Assembly: GCA_947090765.1 (NCBI GenBank)
Contig: OX352322.1
Span: 2,065,501 to 2,129,500, forward strand
Length of the DNA: 64,000 nucleotides
From: Pseudomonas sp. MM223
GTDB lineage: Bacteria > Pseudomonadota > Gammaproteobacteria > Pseudomonadales > Pseudomonadaceae
Reading direction: 5' to 3'
Positions 1 to 10,303 of this stretch are shown one piece after another (within the stretch, counting starts at the first letter, position 1; each line of letters starts with the position of its first letter). The notes below the pieces were generated by a model. It was given only the letters and a program-made list of their open reading frames with translations, was not told the DNA's origin and ran no database searches. A program made the translations under genes and the position numbers.

Positions 1-218
1 CCCAGCGCCACCACGGCGCCAATCCCCCACAAAGGCGCATGCTTGATTCCCAGCCCTTCATGCAGCGAGCTGCCCATGCCGCGCACGCGGCGCAGCGGTT
101 CCATCAGCTGGCCGGACTCATGGCGGATTTCCTGGCGGTGCATTTCCATGCGCAGGCGCAGCAGTGCTTTGCGCAGTTCGCGCGGGTTACGGGTGTTTGG
201 CAGTTGTGGCAGGCTCAT
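1..218 (-). CDS. Conserved hypothetical protein (YqjK-like position), C-terminus cut off by window edge
   Basis: The reading frame starts at an ATG whose last bases overlap the stop codon of the holin-like gene (ATGA overlap at 215-218), so it is translationally coupled as the third gene of a small operon. About 72 codons are visible: a basic, hydrophilic N-terminal half (MSLPQLPNTRNPRELRKALL), then a stretch rich in Arg and Met, then the start of a hydrophobic segment (LWGIGAVVALG) where the window ends. In Pseudomonas and enterics the elaB/yqjD-type and yqjE-type genes are often followed by a small protein of the YqjK kind. That name rests on position only; no function can be read from the sequence. 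Confidence 0.6.
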   Translation of the reverse strand, partial: MSLPQLPNTRNPRELRKALLRLRMEMHRQEIRHESGQLMEPLRRVRGMGSSLHEGLGIKHAPLWGIGAVVAL

Positions 219-589
219 GGCAACAGGCGCTCCCGGTCCTTGGCGAGTTCTTCGAGGGTGGCCCCGAATGGCGACGACTCGTCGAACACCGCTGCCTTCA
301 GGCGCAACCCGCAGTACAGCGCGGCAAGGCCGTAGAACACGCACAGGCCGATGATGCCGGCCAGGCGATAGCTGTCCCACAGCAGCACCAGCAACAGCCC
401 GGAGAGGGCGGTGAGCAGCAGCAGGGCGAACACCAGGGCCAGGCCGGCGAACAGCAGCAGGCTCAAGGTACGGCCCTTTTGCTCCTGCAATTCGATGCCG
501 AACAGTTCGATATGGCTGTGCAGCAGCCCCAGCGCAGCCGCGCCCAGGCGTTTGCCCGAGGCGCTGGCGCCGTTGGCGTCATTCTCCAT
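215..589 (-). CDS. Phage holin family / YqjE-like inner-membrane protein
   Basis: The 124-residue protein has two hydrophobic segments at about residues 42-68 (SLLLFAGLALVFALLLLTAL) and 72-96. An N-terminal cytoplasmic part and a charged C-terminal tail (EELAKDRERLLP) flank them. This is the layout of the YqjE / putative Actinobacterial holin-X family: small membrane proteins, usually next to an ElaB/YqjD protein, with no proven holin activity in chromosomal copies. It lies 9 bp downstream of the DUF883 gene and overlaps the next gene by 4 bp, so the three are probably one transcript. The enterobacterial homologues are stress- and stationary-phase-associated; applying that here is inference. 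Confidence 0.75.
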   Translation of the reverse strand: MENDANGASASGKRLGAAALGLLHSHIELFGIELQEQKGRTLSLLLFAGLALVFALLLLTALSGLLLVLLWDSYRLAGIIGLCVFYGLAALYCGLRLKAAVFDESSPFGATLEELAKDRERLLP

Positions 590-598
590 GGGAACCCC

Positions 599-913
599 TT
601 AGCGCCGGTTGGCCAGCAGGCCGATCAACAGGCCGACGCCGGCCGCGATGCCGATCGCCTGCCACGGGTTTTCCTGCACGTACTGCTCGGCGCTGCCCAG
701 CGCGGCCTGGCCGCGATCGCGCACCGAATCCTGGGTCAGTTGCAACGTTTCGCGAGCCTGGGCCAAGCGGTCGTGAATCTGCTCGCGCAATTCGTCGGCC
801 TGGTCGCCGGCAAGGTTGGCAGTGTCGGCCAGCAACCTCTCGGTGTCGCGCACCAACGCCTGGAAGTCAGCCATCAGTATCTCTTGTGCAGTCTTTGCCG
901 ATTTGCTGGCCAT
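599..913 (-). CDS. DUF883 / ElaB-YqjD family membrane-anchored protein
   Basis: I chose the ATG at 913 because a strong AGGGAGAG ribosome site lies just upstream; an in-frame ATG farther out would add 20 unlikely residues. The 104-residue protein has a long polar helix with many Glu, Gln and Arg (coiled-coil-like, residues 10-75). It ends in a C-terminal transmembrane helix with small-residue spacing (AIGIAAGVGLLIGLLANRR). This is the ElaB/YqjD/DUF883 plan: C-tail-anchored inner-membrane proteins, some of which bind ribosomes in E. coli during stationary phase. It heads the operon with the holin-like gene. Confidence 0.85.
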   Translation of the reverse strand: MASKSAKTAQEILMADFQALVRDTERLLADTANLAGDQADELREQIHDRLAQARETLQLTQDSVRDRGQAALGSAEQYVQENPWQAIGIAAGVGLLIGLLANRR

Positions 914-1226
914 GGGCCTCTCCCTGTCGATGAGTGTTGATACTTCGAGTAATAGCGCGCGCGGAAGGTTCAAGTGGCGGCGCTGGTATGGGCCTTGCTA
1001 AGGCTTTGCCACGTTGCGGGGCGCCGCTGGCACGATTTGCGCCGATTCAGGGCGCCAGCGCAGCAGATACCGATAAACCTTAACCCAATCCACGACAAAC
1101 CCAAGAAAAAACCACGCAAGCTCCGACCCGCTCACCGAAACAGGGCAGGGGGCTGGCACCGATTCGGTGCAGGGATGCAGGTTCTTGAACTGTCCTGGTG
1201 CCTTTTTCAGCAGGTCTGCCTATTTC
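914..1226. other. Intergenic region between divergent DUF883 gene and ammonium transporter
   Basis: This 313-bp gap must hold the promoters of two divergent genes. The only structure I see is a short palindrome GCACCGATTCGGTGC at 1154-1168, just ahead of the transporter. I looked for a -24/-12 (sigma-54) promoter, as is usual for ammonium transporters; the TGGCAC words at about 1029 and 1152 do not have the right spacing to a GC element. Confidence 0.4.
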
Positions 1227-2435
1227 ATGGAAAACATGCACAGCGCGATGGACTCTCTGGTCCATGGTTCCAACACCCTGTTCATTCTCATGGGCGCCAT
1301 TCTGGTGCTGGCCATGCATGCCGGCTTCGCGTTCCTCGAAGTGGGCACGGTGCGTCACAAGAACCAGGTGAACGCCTTGTCGAAGATCCTCAGCGACTTT
1401 GCCATTTCGGCGCTGGTGTATTTCTTCATCGGTTACTGGATAGCCTATGGCGTCAATTTCTTCCAGCCGGCAGCGGCGCTGGCGGTCGACCATGGTTACT
1501 CGCTGGTCAAATGCTTCTTTCTGCTGACGTTCGCTGCGGCAATCCCGGCGATCATTTCCGGGGGCATTGCCGAGCGCGCGCGCTTCGTGCCGCAATTGTG
1601 TGCCACAGCGTTGATCGTGGCGTTTATCTACCCCTTCTTCGAGGGGGTTGTCTGGAATGGCAACCTGGGGCTGCAAGCCTGGTTGCAGGCCCGCTTTGGT
1701 GCGCCTTTCCACGACTTTGCAGGCTCGGTGGTGGTGCACGCCATGGGCGGCTGGCTGGCCTTGGCGGCGGTGTTGTTGCTGGGCGCGCGCCGTGGGCGCT
1801 ACCGCGACGGCCGTTTGGTAGCGTTTGCACCGTCGAGCATTCCCTTCCTGGCGCTGGGCTCGTGGATTCTGATCATCGGCTGGTTCGGCTTCAACGTGAT
1901 GAGTGCCCAGACGCTGCAGGGGGTCAGCGGCCTGGTTGCGATCAACTCGCTAATGGCCATGGTCGGTGGCACCCTGTCGGCCTTGCTGGCCGGGCGTAAC
2001 GACCCGGGCTTTTTGCATAACGGGCCGCTGGCCGGCCTGGTGGCGATATGCGCCGGTTCCGACCTGATGCACCCGATTGGCGCACTTGCAACCGGCCTGG
2101 TGGCAGGTGCGTTGTTTGTCTGGACCTTCACCGCAGCGCAGAACCGCTGGAAGATCGACGACGTGCTGGGTGTGTGGCCATTGCATGGTCTGTGCGGCGT
2201 GTGGGGTGGCATTGCCTGCGGCGTATTTGGCCAGACAGCACTGGGCGGCATGGGTGGTGTCAGCCTGGTCAGCCAGCTGCTGGGCAGCCTGATGGGCGTG
2301 GTAGTGGCATTGGCCGGTGGCTTTGCCGTGTATGGCGCAATCCGCGCGCTGCATGGGCTGCGCTTGAGCCATGAACAGGAGTTCCAGGGCGCGGACTTGT
2401 CGCTGCACCGCATTGGCGCCACCAGCCAGGATTGA
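1227..2435 (+). CDS. amtB: Ammonium transporter (Amt/MEP/Rh family)
   Basis: The 402-residue protein moves ammonium across the inner membrane. About eleven hydrophobic segments span it from residue 10 to about 370. Family signatures are visible: HAGFAFLEVGTVRHKN near the N-terminus, FIYPFFEGVVWN, the first pore histidine in VVHAMGGWLALAAVLLLG, and the second in WPLHGLCGVWGG. The C-terminal cytoplasmic tail (LRLSHEQEFQGADLSLHRIG) resembles the conserved Amt tail that couples subunits. I place the start at the MENMHSAMDSL methionine, as in homologues, rather than 20 codons upstream. There is no glnK next to it, unlike the classical glnK-amtB pair, so it is probably a second Amt paralogue. Confidence 0.93.
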   Translation: MENMHSAMDSLVHGSNTLFILMGAILVLAMHAGFAFLEVGTVRHKNQVNALSKILSDFAISALVYFFIGYWIAYGVNFFQPAAALAVDHGYSLVKCFFLLTFAAAIPAIISGGIAERARFVPQLCATALIVAFIYPFFEGVVWNGNLGLQAWLQARFGAPFHDFAGSVVVHAMGGWLALAAVLLLGARRGRYRDGRLVAFAPSSIPFLALGSWILIIGWFGFNVMSAQTLQGVSGLVAINSLMAMVGGTLSALLAGRNDPGFLHNGPLAGLVAICAGSDLMHPIGALATGLVAGALFVWTFTAAQNRWKIDDVLGVWPLHGLCGVWGGIACGVFGQTALGGMGGVSLVSQLLGSLMGVVVALAGGFAVYGAIRALHGLRLSHEQEFQGADLSLHRIGATSQD

Positions 2436-2507
2436 GCCAGGTCAGGTGCATGACGCGCACGACAGACCTAGAATAGGTTTCTCTGCATGCCAAACCGGGA
2501 CCTGCCC

Positions 2508-2747
2508 ATGCTGCCTGAATGCCAACTGTTCGGCACCCTCGGCTGCCACCTGTGTGAAGTGGCCGAAGCTGTGCTGATGCCTTTCGTCGATCATGGCCTG
2601 CTGGTGGAACTGGTCGACATCGCCGACAGCGATACCTTGTTCGAGCGTTATGGCCTGATCATTCCGGTGTTGCGGCGCTGCGACACCGCGGCCGAGCTGC
2701 ACTGGCCGTTCGATGCCGAACAGGTGGTGGCGTTCCTTGGGCAATGA
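2508..2747 (+). CDS. Glutaredoxin-like (thioredoxin-fold) small protein
   Basis: The 79-residue protein begins MLPECQLFGTLGCHLCEVAE. An early beta strand leads to a CxxC motif (CHLC) at residues 13-16. After a helix and the strand LLVELVDIAD, a cis-Pro-like segment (YGLIIPVLRR) follows. This is the pattern of the short glutaredoxin-family proteins found near transporters in Pseudomonas, probably cytosolic thiol-disulfide proteins. An in-frame ATG at 2487 could add seven residues; I prefer the inner ATG because the conserved part begins there. Substrate unknown. Confidence 0.75.
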   Translation: MLPECQLFGTLGCHLCEVAEAVLMPFVDHGLLVELVDIADSDTLFERYGLIIPVLRRCDTAAELHWPFDAEQVVAFLGQ

Positions 2748-2855
2748 GGGCAACAGGGGAGCTGCAACCCCGCTCCATGGTGTGTGAAGCGGGCTGATGA
2801 TCAGGTGCCGGTGCACTGGCGCCGATAACTTTCCTCATCATCGGAACAGCTCGTC

Positions 2856-3287
2856 ATGTTGATCACTCCACATTTCAAGTTCAATGAAATGACCGTTTCG
2901 CAGCTCGCCTCCAGGGACGGGTTCGATAACACTCCCCCTCCCGAGGCCCGGGCCAACTTGCAGCTGCTGTGCTGTGCGCTTGAGCAGGTGCGTGCACTGT
3001 TCGGCGTTCCGGTTTTCATCAGCAGCGGATATCGCAGCGAGAAGGTCAACCGGCTGATCGGTGGCGCCCCGAATAGCCAGCATGTACAGGGCCTGGCAGC
3101 AGACTTTACGGTCGTTGAAGTCACCCCGCGTGAGACCGTGCGCCGGATCAGCGAGAGTGATGTCCCGTTCGATCAACTGATTCTGGAGTTTGACAGATGG
3201 GTGCATCTTTCTGTGACGCGAGGCACGCCGCGTAGGCAGGTGCTGACCATGCGCAAGGGCAGCGGCTACCTGCCGGGGCTGCAATGA
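2856..3287 (+). CDS. Peptidase M15A-like protein (D-Ala-D-Ala carboxypeptidase / endolysin-like)
   Basis: The 143-residue protein carries the M15 zinc site: SGYRSEKVN, then NSQHVQGLAADF (the HxxGxAxD metal-ligand motif, about residues 74-85) and a late histidine in RWVHLSV. M15A enzymes cut D-Ala-containing peptide bonds in peptidoglycan and are common in phages and in scattered chromosomal copies. There is no signal peptide, so export would need a holin or cell lysis, which makes a phage-derived origin plausible. No other phage gene surrounds it. A possible Shine-Dalgarno (GGAACAG) is at 2839-2846. The next gene has its own LexA-controlled start, so the two need not be co-transcribed. Confidence 0.82.
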   Translation: MLITPHFKFNEMTVSQLASRDGFDNTPPPEARANLQLLCCALEQVRALFGVPVFISSGYRSEKVNRLIGGAPNSQHVQGLAADFTVVEVTPRETVRRISESDVPFDQLILEFDRWVHLSVTRGTPRRQVLTMRKGSGYLPGLQ

Positions 3288-3321
3288 AGCGCATTGACGG
3301 CGGCAAGGGGAAGTTCGTATG

Positions 3322-3337
3322 CTGTATATAAATACAG
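3322..3337 (+). promoter_or_regulatory. LexA (SOS) box
   Basis: The 16-mer CTGTATATAAATACAG fits the CTGT-N8-ACAG LexA operator with an AT-rich core and is nearly palindromic. It ends 15 bp before the start codon of the 102-residue gene, so bound LexA would block transcription start. lexA itself, 38 kb downstream in this window, has boxes of the same class. Confidence 0.88.
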
Positions 3338-3352
3338 TATCGAGGTAAAGCC

Positions 3353-3661
3353 ATGCTCAACGTCGAGCAACTCAAGTACAGCGTCAACCGCATGCCCGTC
3401 GAGCGTGTGGCCGACGCCGTGCTGGAACTGCGCCTCGAAGGCCTGGTCACCGATGACCGCACCCCGTTCGGCAAGGTCCACTTCAACACGTGTTTCGCCG
3501 AAATCGAGGCCCTGTTCCAGCGTGCCGGTTACCACCGCGGGCTGGACGTGGTGGGCTACCAGGGGTTGCTGTACGCCCTCTATGACCCCGGCCGCTGGGA
3601 GCCCGTGCAGGTGCTGCGCTGGCTGAAGGCGCGCAGCGAGGCCATGGACGAGGCTGGTTGA
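3353..3661 (+). CDS. SOS-controlled small protein of unknown function
   Basis: The 102-residue protein is soluble and mixed-charge, with no signal peptide or membrane segment. It begins MLNVEQLKYSVNRMPVERVA and has two visible parts: an acidic helical N-terminal part up to about residue 60 (with FAEIEALFQRAG) and a C-terminal part rich in aromatic residues (GYQGLLYALYDPGRWEPVQV, then LRWLKARSEAMDEAG). I do not recognise a catalytic motif or a known domain. A GAGGT ribosome site lies 7 bp before the ATG and a LexA box immediately upstream, so expression after DNA damage is expected. The 65-bp gap to the M15 peptidase gene is just enough for an independent promoter. Confidence 0.8.
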   Translation: MLNVEQLKYSVNRMPVERVADAVLELRLEGLVTDDRTPFGKVHFNTCFAEIEALFQRAGYHRGLDVVGYQGLLYALYDPGRWEPVQVLRWLKARSEAMDEAG

Positions 3662-3712
3662 GGGCGCTGGCTTGGGGGATAATGCGCGGCCTTGAACGTT
3701 TCGAGCCCTGCC

Positions 3713-4597
3713 ATGACCACGCCTTTCGACCCTGCCCACCAGCAAGCCAGCACGGTGTGCCTGCCCCCCGGTAACTGGGCGACGGTGCTCGATTGCCTGT
3801 GCGACCATTTCAAGGCCATCGACCGTACCCAGTGGCTCGACCGCTTTGCCCGTGGCCGCGTGCTGGATGCCGCAGGGCGCGCCGTTTCGGCCGAGTTGCC
3901 ATACAAACGAGGCATGCGCTTGCACTACTTCCGTGAAGTGCCGAACGAGCGCCCCATCCCGGTGCAGGAGACGGTGCTGCATGTGGATGAGCACCTGGTG
4001 GTGGCCGACAAGCCGCATTTCCTGCCGGTGACGCCCACCGGTGAGTACGTCGAGCACACCTTGCTGCGCCGTCTGATTCGTCGGCTGGACAACCCGCACC
4101 TGGTGCCGTTACACCGCATCGACCGGCACACCGCCGGGCTTGTGCTGTTTTCTGCCAACCCGCACACCCGCAGTGCCTACCAGCGGCTGTTCCCTGAGCG
4201 GCGCATCGACAAACGCTACCAGGCCATTGCTGCAGCCATGACGCAGCATGAGTTTCCGCTGGTGCATAAAAGCCGGCTGGTGCATGGCGAACCGTTTTTC
4301 CGCATGCACGAAGTGGAAGGGGAGGCCAACAGCGAAACCTTGGCCGAGGTGCTGGAGAAGAACGGTGAGTTGTGGCGTTATGGGCTGTCGCCGGTGACCG
4401 GCAAGACCCATCAGTTGCGGGTGCACATGGCGGCGCTGGGGGCAGGCATCTGCAACGACCCGTTCTATCCGCAGTTGCTTCAGGAAGAAGACGATTACCA
4501 GCGGCCGCTGAAGCTGTTGGCGCAGAGCCTGCGTTTCGAGGACCCGTTGAGCGGGGAAGAACGGTATTTCGAGAGCCGTTTGCGGCTGGACTGGTAG
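3713..4597 (+). CDS. RluA-family RNA pseudouridine synthase
   Basis: The 294-residue enzyme would isomerise uridine to pseudouridine in rRNA or tRNA. The catalytic motif PLHRIDRHTAGLVLFS (about residues 130-145) carries the aspartate of the HRxDxxTSG signature, with Thr-Ala in place of Thr-Ser. VDEHLVVADKPHFLPVTPTG upstream and VTGKTHQLRVHMAALG downstream are the other two RluA blocks. The start is the ATG at 3713; a TTG seven codons earlier is less likely. There is no S4 domain at the N-terminus. The exact RNA target cannot be read from the sequence. A REP-type hairpin follows the stop codon. Confidence 0.9.
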   Translation: MTTPFDPAHQQASTVCLPPGNWATVLDCLCDHFKAIDRTQWLDRFARGRVLDAAGRAVSAELPYKRGMRLHYFREVPNERPIPVQETVLHVDEHLVVADKPHFLPVTPTGEYVEHTLLRRLIRRLDNPHLVPLHRIDRHTAGLVLFSANPHTRSAYQRLFPERRIDKRYQAIAAAMTQHEFPLVHKSRLVHGEPFFRMHEVEGEANSETLAEVLEKNGELWRYGLSPVTGKTHQLRVHMAALGAGICNDPFYPQLLQEEDDYQRPLKLLAQSLRFEDPLSGEERYFESRLRLDW

Positions 4598-4610
4598 CGA
4601 GGCAAGCAGA

Positions 4611-4642
4611 TGTGGGAGCGCCCCGGCAAGGCCGCTCCCACA
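4611..4642. repeat. REP-type palindrome
   Basis: TGTGGGAGCG and CGCTCCCACA form a 10-bp stem around a GC-rich loop. It lies in the convergent gap between the pseudouridine synthase gene and aer, where it could also end transcription from both sides. Confidence 0.7.
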
Positions 4643-4716
4643 TTGACCGCATCGCCTTCAAGTCAAGCGCCGTACCTGTGGGTGCTTTTACAAGGTCAAC
4701 TGAAGCCTAGGTAACG

Positions 4717-6282
4717 TTAGCGGTTGAACCGCTCCACCAACGAATACTGGCTCCCCGCCGTGCTGGTCAGTTCTTCACTGAGCAGCGCGGAGTGCTGGGC
4801 CTGCTCGGCAGTCTGGTCGGCCAGTTCGGCGATGGTACTGATGTTGCGGCTGATCTCGTCGGCCACTGCAGTTTGCTCCTCGGTCGCTGCGGCAATCTGG
4901 GTGGCCATGTCGGTGATGTTGGCCACCGCTTCGCTGATCCCCACCAGCGCCTCGTCAGCCTGCATCACCCGATCGACGCCTTCCTGCGCCTGGCGGTGGC
5001 CGGTTTCCATGGTCAGCACGGCGTTGTTGGCGGTTTGTTGCAGCTTGGCGATCAGGCCGTGGATCTGCCCGGTGGACTCGGCAGTGCGCTGGGCCAACTG
5101 GCGTACCTCGTCGGCCACCACGGCAAAACCACGGCCCATCTCACCAGCACGCGCCGCTTCGATGGCCGCGTTCAGTGCCAGCAGGTTGGTTTGGTCGGCA
5201 ATGCCCTTGATCACATCGACCACGCCACCAATCTCGTCGCTGTCCTTGGCCAGTTGGGTGACCGTCTGGCCGGTTTCGCCCACCGCTGCCGACAGGCGCT
5301 CGATGGCCTCGCGGGTTTCCCCGGCAATCTGCCGGCCCTGACTGGTCAGGCGGTTGGCTTCCTGGGTGGCGTCGGCGGTGCGCTGTACGTGGTTGGCCAC
5401 TTCCTGGGTGGTGGCGGCCATCTGGTTGACGGCGGCGGCGACCTGCTCGGTCTCTACCCGCTGACGCTCCAGCCCCGAGGAACTCTTGTGCGCCAGTGCG
5501 TCGGACTGGCGCGCCTGGTCGCTGAGGTGTTCGGCACTGTCCTGCAGGCGGGTCAGGCAGGTTTTCATGCGGGCATCCTGGCTGAGCATGGCCATTTCCA
5601 GGCGCGCCTGTACGCCGCGGCTGTCGGTAAACATCTGTGCGATCAGCGGGTCGGAGGTGGTTTGTTCGGCCAGGCGTAACAGGCGCTTGAGGCCGCGCTG
5701 CTGCCAGCTCAAGCCGAGCAGGCCCAAGGGCACGGAAAGCCCGGCAGCCAGGGCAAAGCCCCAGGAATGGCCCAGCCAGTTGCCGATCAGGAAGCCTACC
5801 TGGCTGATCAGGATGAACGGCAGCCAATCCTGTAGCACCGGCAGCCATTTGTCCCTGCGAGGTACTGCCGGCTTGCCCTGGTTGATGCGCTGGTATAGGG
5901 CTTCGGCGCGGCGGATTTGCTCCGCGGTGGGTTTGACCCGCACCGACTCGAAACCGACAACCTGGTTGTTGTCGTAGATCGGTGTGACGTAGGCGTTGAC
6001 CCAGTAGTGGTCACCGGACTTGCAGCGGTTCTTGACGATGCCCATCCACGGCTGGCCCTGCTTGAGGGTTTGCCACATGTGGGCAAACACGGCAGGCGGC
6101 ACGTCGGGGTGACGTACCAGGTTGTGCGGCGCGCCGGTCAACTCCTCACGGGTGAAACCACTGATTTCGATGAAAGCATCGTTGCAGTAGGTAATCACGC
6201 CCTTGGCGTTGGTGGTGGAGATCAACCGCTGCTGGGCAGGGAAAGTCCGTTCTCTCTGGGTAATCGGTTGGTTGTTACGCAT
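4717..6282 (-). CDS. aer: Aerotaxis receptor Aer (PAS-containing chemoreceptor)
   Basis: The 521-residue energy-taxis receptor starts [15 protein letters not shown], the typical Aer N-terminus. Residues about 10-120 form a PAS domain ([20 protein letters not shown]) that binds FAD in the family; Trp70 lies in the position of the known E. coli Aer FAD-site tryptophan by my count. Residues 150-192 form a hydrophobic membrane hairpin, with no periplasmic sensor domain. The rest is HAMP-like and MCP signalling domain, with the conserved hairpin tip [20 protein letters not shown]. An alternative ATG 13 codons upstream lacks family support. A sigma-28-like promoter lies 30 bp upstream, fitting control with the flagellar regulon. 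Confidence 0.94.
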   Translation of the reverse strand: MRNNQPITQRERTFPAQQRLISTTNAKGVITYCNDAFIEISGFTREELTGAPHNLVRHPDVPPAVFAHMWQTLKQGQPWMGIVKNRCKSGDHYWVNAYVTPIYDNNQVVGFESVRVKPTAEQIRRAEALYQRINQGKPAVPRRDKWLPVLQDWLPFILISQVGFLIGNWLGHSWGFALAAGLSVPLGLLGLSWQQRGLKRLLRLAEQTTSDPLIAQMFTDSRGVQARLEMAMLSQDARMKTCLTRLQDSAEHLSDQARQSDALAHKSSSGLERQRVETEQVAAAVNQMAATTQEVANHVQRTADATQEANRLTSQGRQIAGETREAIERLSAAVGETGQTVTQLAKDSDEIGGVVDVIKGIADQTNLLALNAAIEAARAGEMGRGFAVVADEVRQLAQRTAESTGQIHGLIAKLQQTANNAVLTMETGHRQAQEGVDRVMQADEALVGISEAVANITDMATQIAAATEEQTAVADEISRNISTIAELADQTAEQAQHSALLSEELTSTAGSQYSLVERFNR

Positions 6283-6311
6283 GGGTTGATAGTCCGCAGG
6301 GCTTTGGACAG

Positions 6312-6338
6312 GTATCGGCAAGCCACTGGTTTTATTGA
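6312..6338 (-). promoter_or_regulatory. Sigma-28 (FliA)-type promoter of aer
   Basis: Read on the minus strand, TCAATAAA, an 11-bp spacer and GCCGATAC match the FliA promoter layout (-10 consensus GCCGATAA). The -10 ends 30 bp before the aer start codon, which is the right distance for a short leader. Confidence 0.75.
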
Positions 6339-6480
6339 ATGATTATTTAATGTTGCTGATCTGCGGCAATAAGCCATCAGTCACTTTGGTTTAGCAAAAA
6401 TCCACGTTTGCACCTGTTGGCGTCATTATTACGCTTTTACTGCTGTTTAATGACGGATAAGTCGGATGATGACCGATAAG

Positions 6481-7257
6481 CTAGCCAAGGGCCAGCATCG
6501 GGTAGCTGAACAGGGCGAAGTGCACGAGGTTAAGGCCGAAATGGCAGATTACTGCTGCCGTCAGGCCACCCCAGCGGTACGCCAAGCCATAGCCGATACC
6601 GGCGAGGGTGGCCAGGTACACCCACTGCCAGCCAGCGCCCAGGTGGGCGAGCCCGAACAGGATGGCACTGGCCAATAGCGCCAACCCTTGGTCGCGTAAC
6701 AAGCGTTGCAAGCCGGTCTGGATGTAGCCGCGGAACAACAACTCTTCGGTCAGGCTCACCAGTAGCAAGTTGTTCAGCAGCCAGAGCCAGGCCTGGTCGG
6801 GCCATTTCGGGGCCCAGGCCAGCATGCCCAGCGCCCAGGCGCCACCCAGGCAGGCAACCAGCGTCAGGGGCAAGATGAACAGCAGGCTGCTCGCCAGCCC
6901 TTGGCTGCGCCACAGGACCAACCAAGGGCATGCCAGCAACAGCCAGGCACCGATCAGCGGCTTGTCCAGGTTCAGGAACATGCTGAAGGGCAGGGCCCCG
7001 GGGCTGAAGATGGCGCCGTCGATGACCTTGGCTGCGTTGAAGCCGGGTAGCCAGTGCAGTGCCAGGGCAATGGCCAGCAGGATGAACACTGCGTGGCCCA
7101 AGGCTTGTTGCCCGCGTTGCGGCCGGCGAGCCAGCAGGGCGCAGGTGAGCAGGGCGAGGAAGGTGGGCAGGGTAGCGATGCCGAGGCTGCCGTGAGACAA
7201 GGCAAGCGTATAGCCAAGCGTCAGCAGTAATAGAGCAAGCAGGTGAAAGCGGGGCAC
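6481..7257 (-). CDS. CPBP-family intramembrane glutamic protease
   Basis: The 258-residue polytopic membrane protein has about seven hydrophobic segments. The CPBP (Abi) signatures are in the C-terminal half: EELLFRGYIQTGLQRLL (the EExxxR motif), ILFGLAHLGAG with its histidine, and VICHFGLNLVHFALF with the last conserved histidine and asparagine. Family members include the Rce1 prenyl-protein protease; in bacteria the substrates are mostly unknown. It stands alone between aer and acnA, all on the minus strand but with a large gap on the aer side, so it is not clearly part of an operon. Confidence 0.88.
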   Translation of the reverse strand: MPRFHLLALLLLTLGYTLALSHGSLGIATLPTFLALLTCALLARRPQRGQQALGHAVFILLAIALALHWLPGFNAAKVIDGAIFSPGALPFSMFLNLDKPLIGAWLLLACPWLVLWRSQGLASSLLFILPLTLVACLGGAWALGMLAWAPKWPDQAWLWLLNNLLLVSLTEELLFRGYIQTGLQRLLRDQGLALLASAILFGLAHLGAGWQWVYLATLAGIGYGLAYRWGGLTAAVICHFGLNLVHFALFSYPMLALG

Positions 7258-7284
7258 ACGTGGTCCTTCTCGTTAAACAGCGTT

Positions 7285-7328
7285 GGGGCCGCAGCGCGGC
7301 CCAATCGCCTGCAGGAGCGGCCCCAATC
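7285..7328. repeat. REP-like palindrome
   Basis: TGGGGCCGC near 7285 and GCGGCCCCA near 7317 form an imperfect hairpin with a GCAGGAGCGG core, just downstream of acnA. It is a degenerate relative of the REP units found elsewhere in the window. Confidence 0.5.
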
Positions 7329-7337
7329 ATACCCGCT

Positions 7338-10079
<2,742 letters not shown>

Positions 10080-10303
10080 TGCCAACTCCTTCTGCGCCGG
10101 TGCCCGGCAAATACTCAAGGTCTGCCGGTGTCACCGCTCTGTGTCGATCCGCACGGTACGGACCTGGCTGAGTGGTCAGGTTAGACCGCTTTGCGGCCCC
10201 TGACCCTTTTCTGGACCGGCGGGGCGTGTCGCAGGTTCCGAACTTCCTTTATTATCGCCGCCCTGCCGGCGCCTGTTGCGCGCCAGCCGTAGTGGAGTGA
10301 GAG

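Noticed and set aside
1025..1170. Sigma-54 promoter before the ammonium transporter (TGGCAC words)
   Set aside because: The GG-to-GC spacing is 8 or 12 bases instead of 10.
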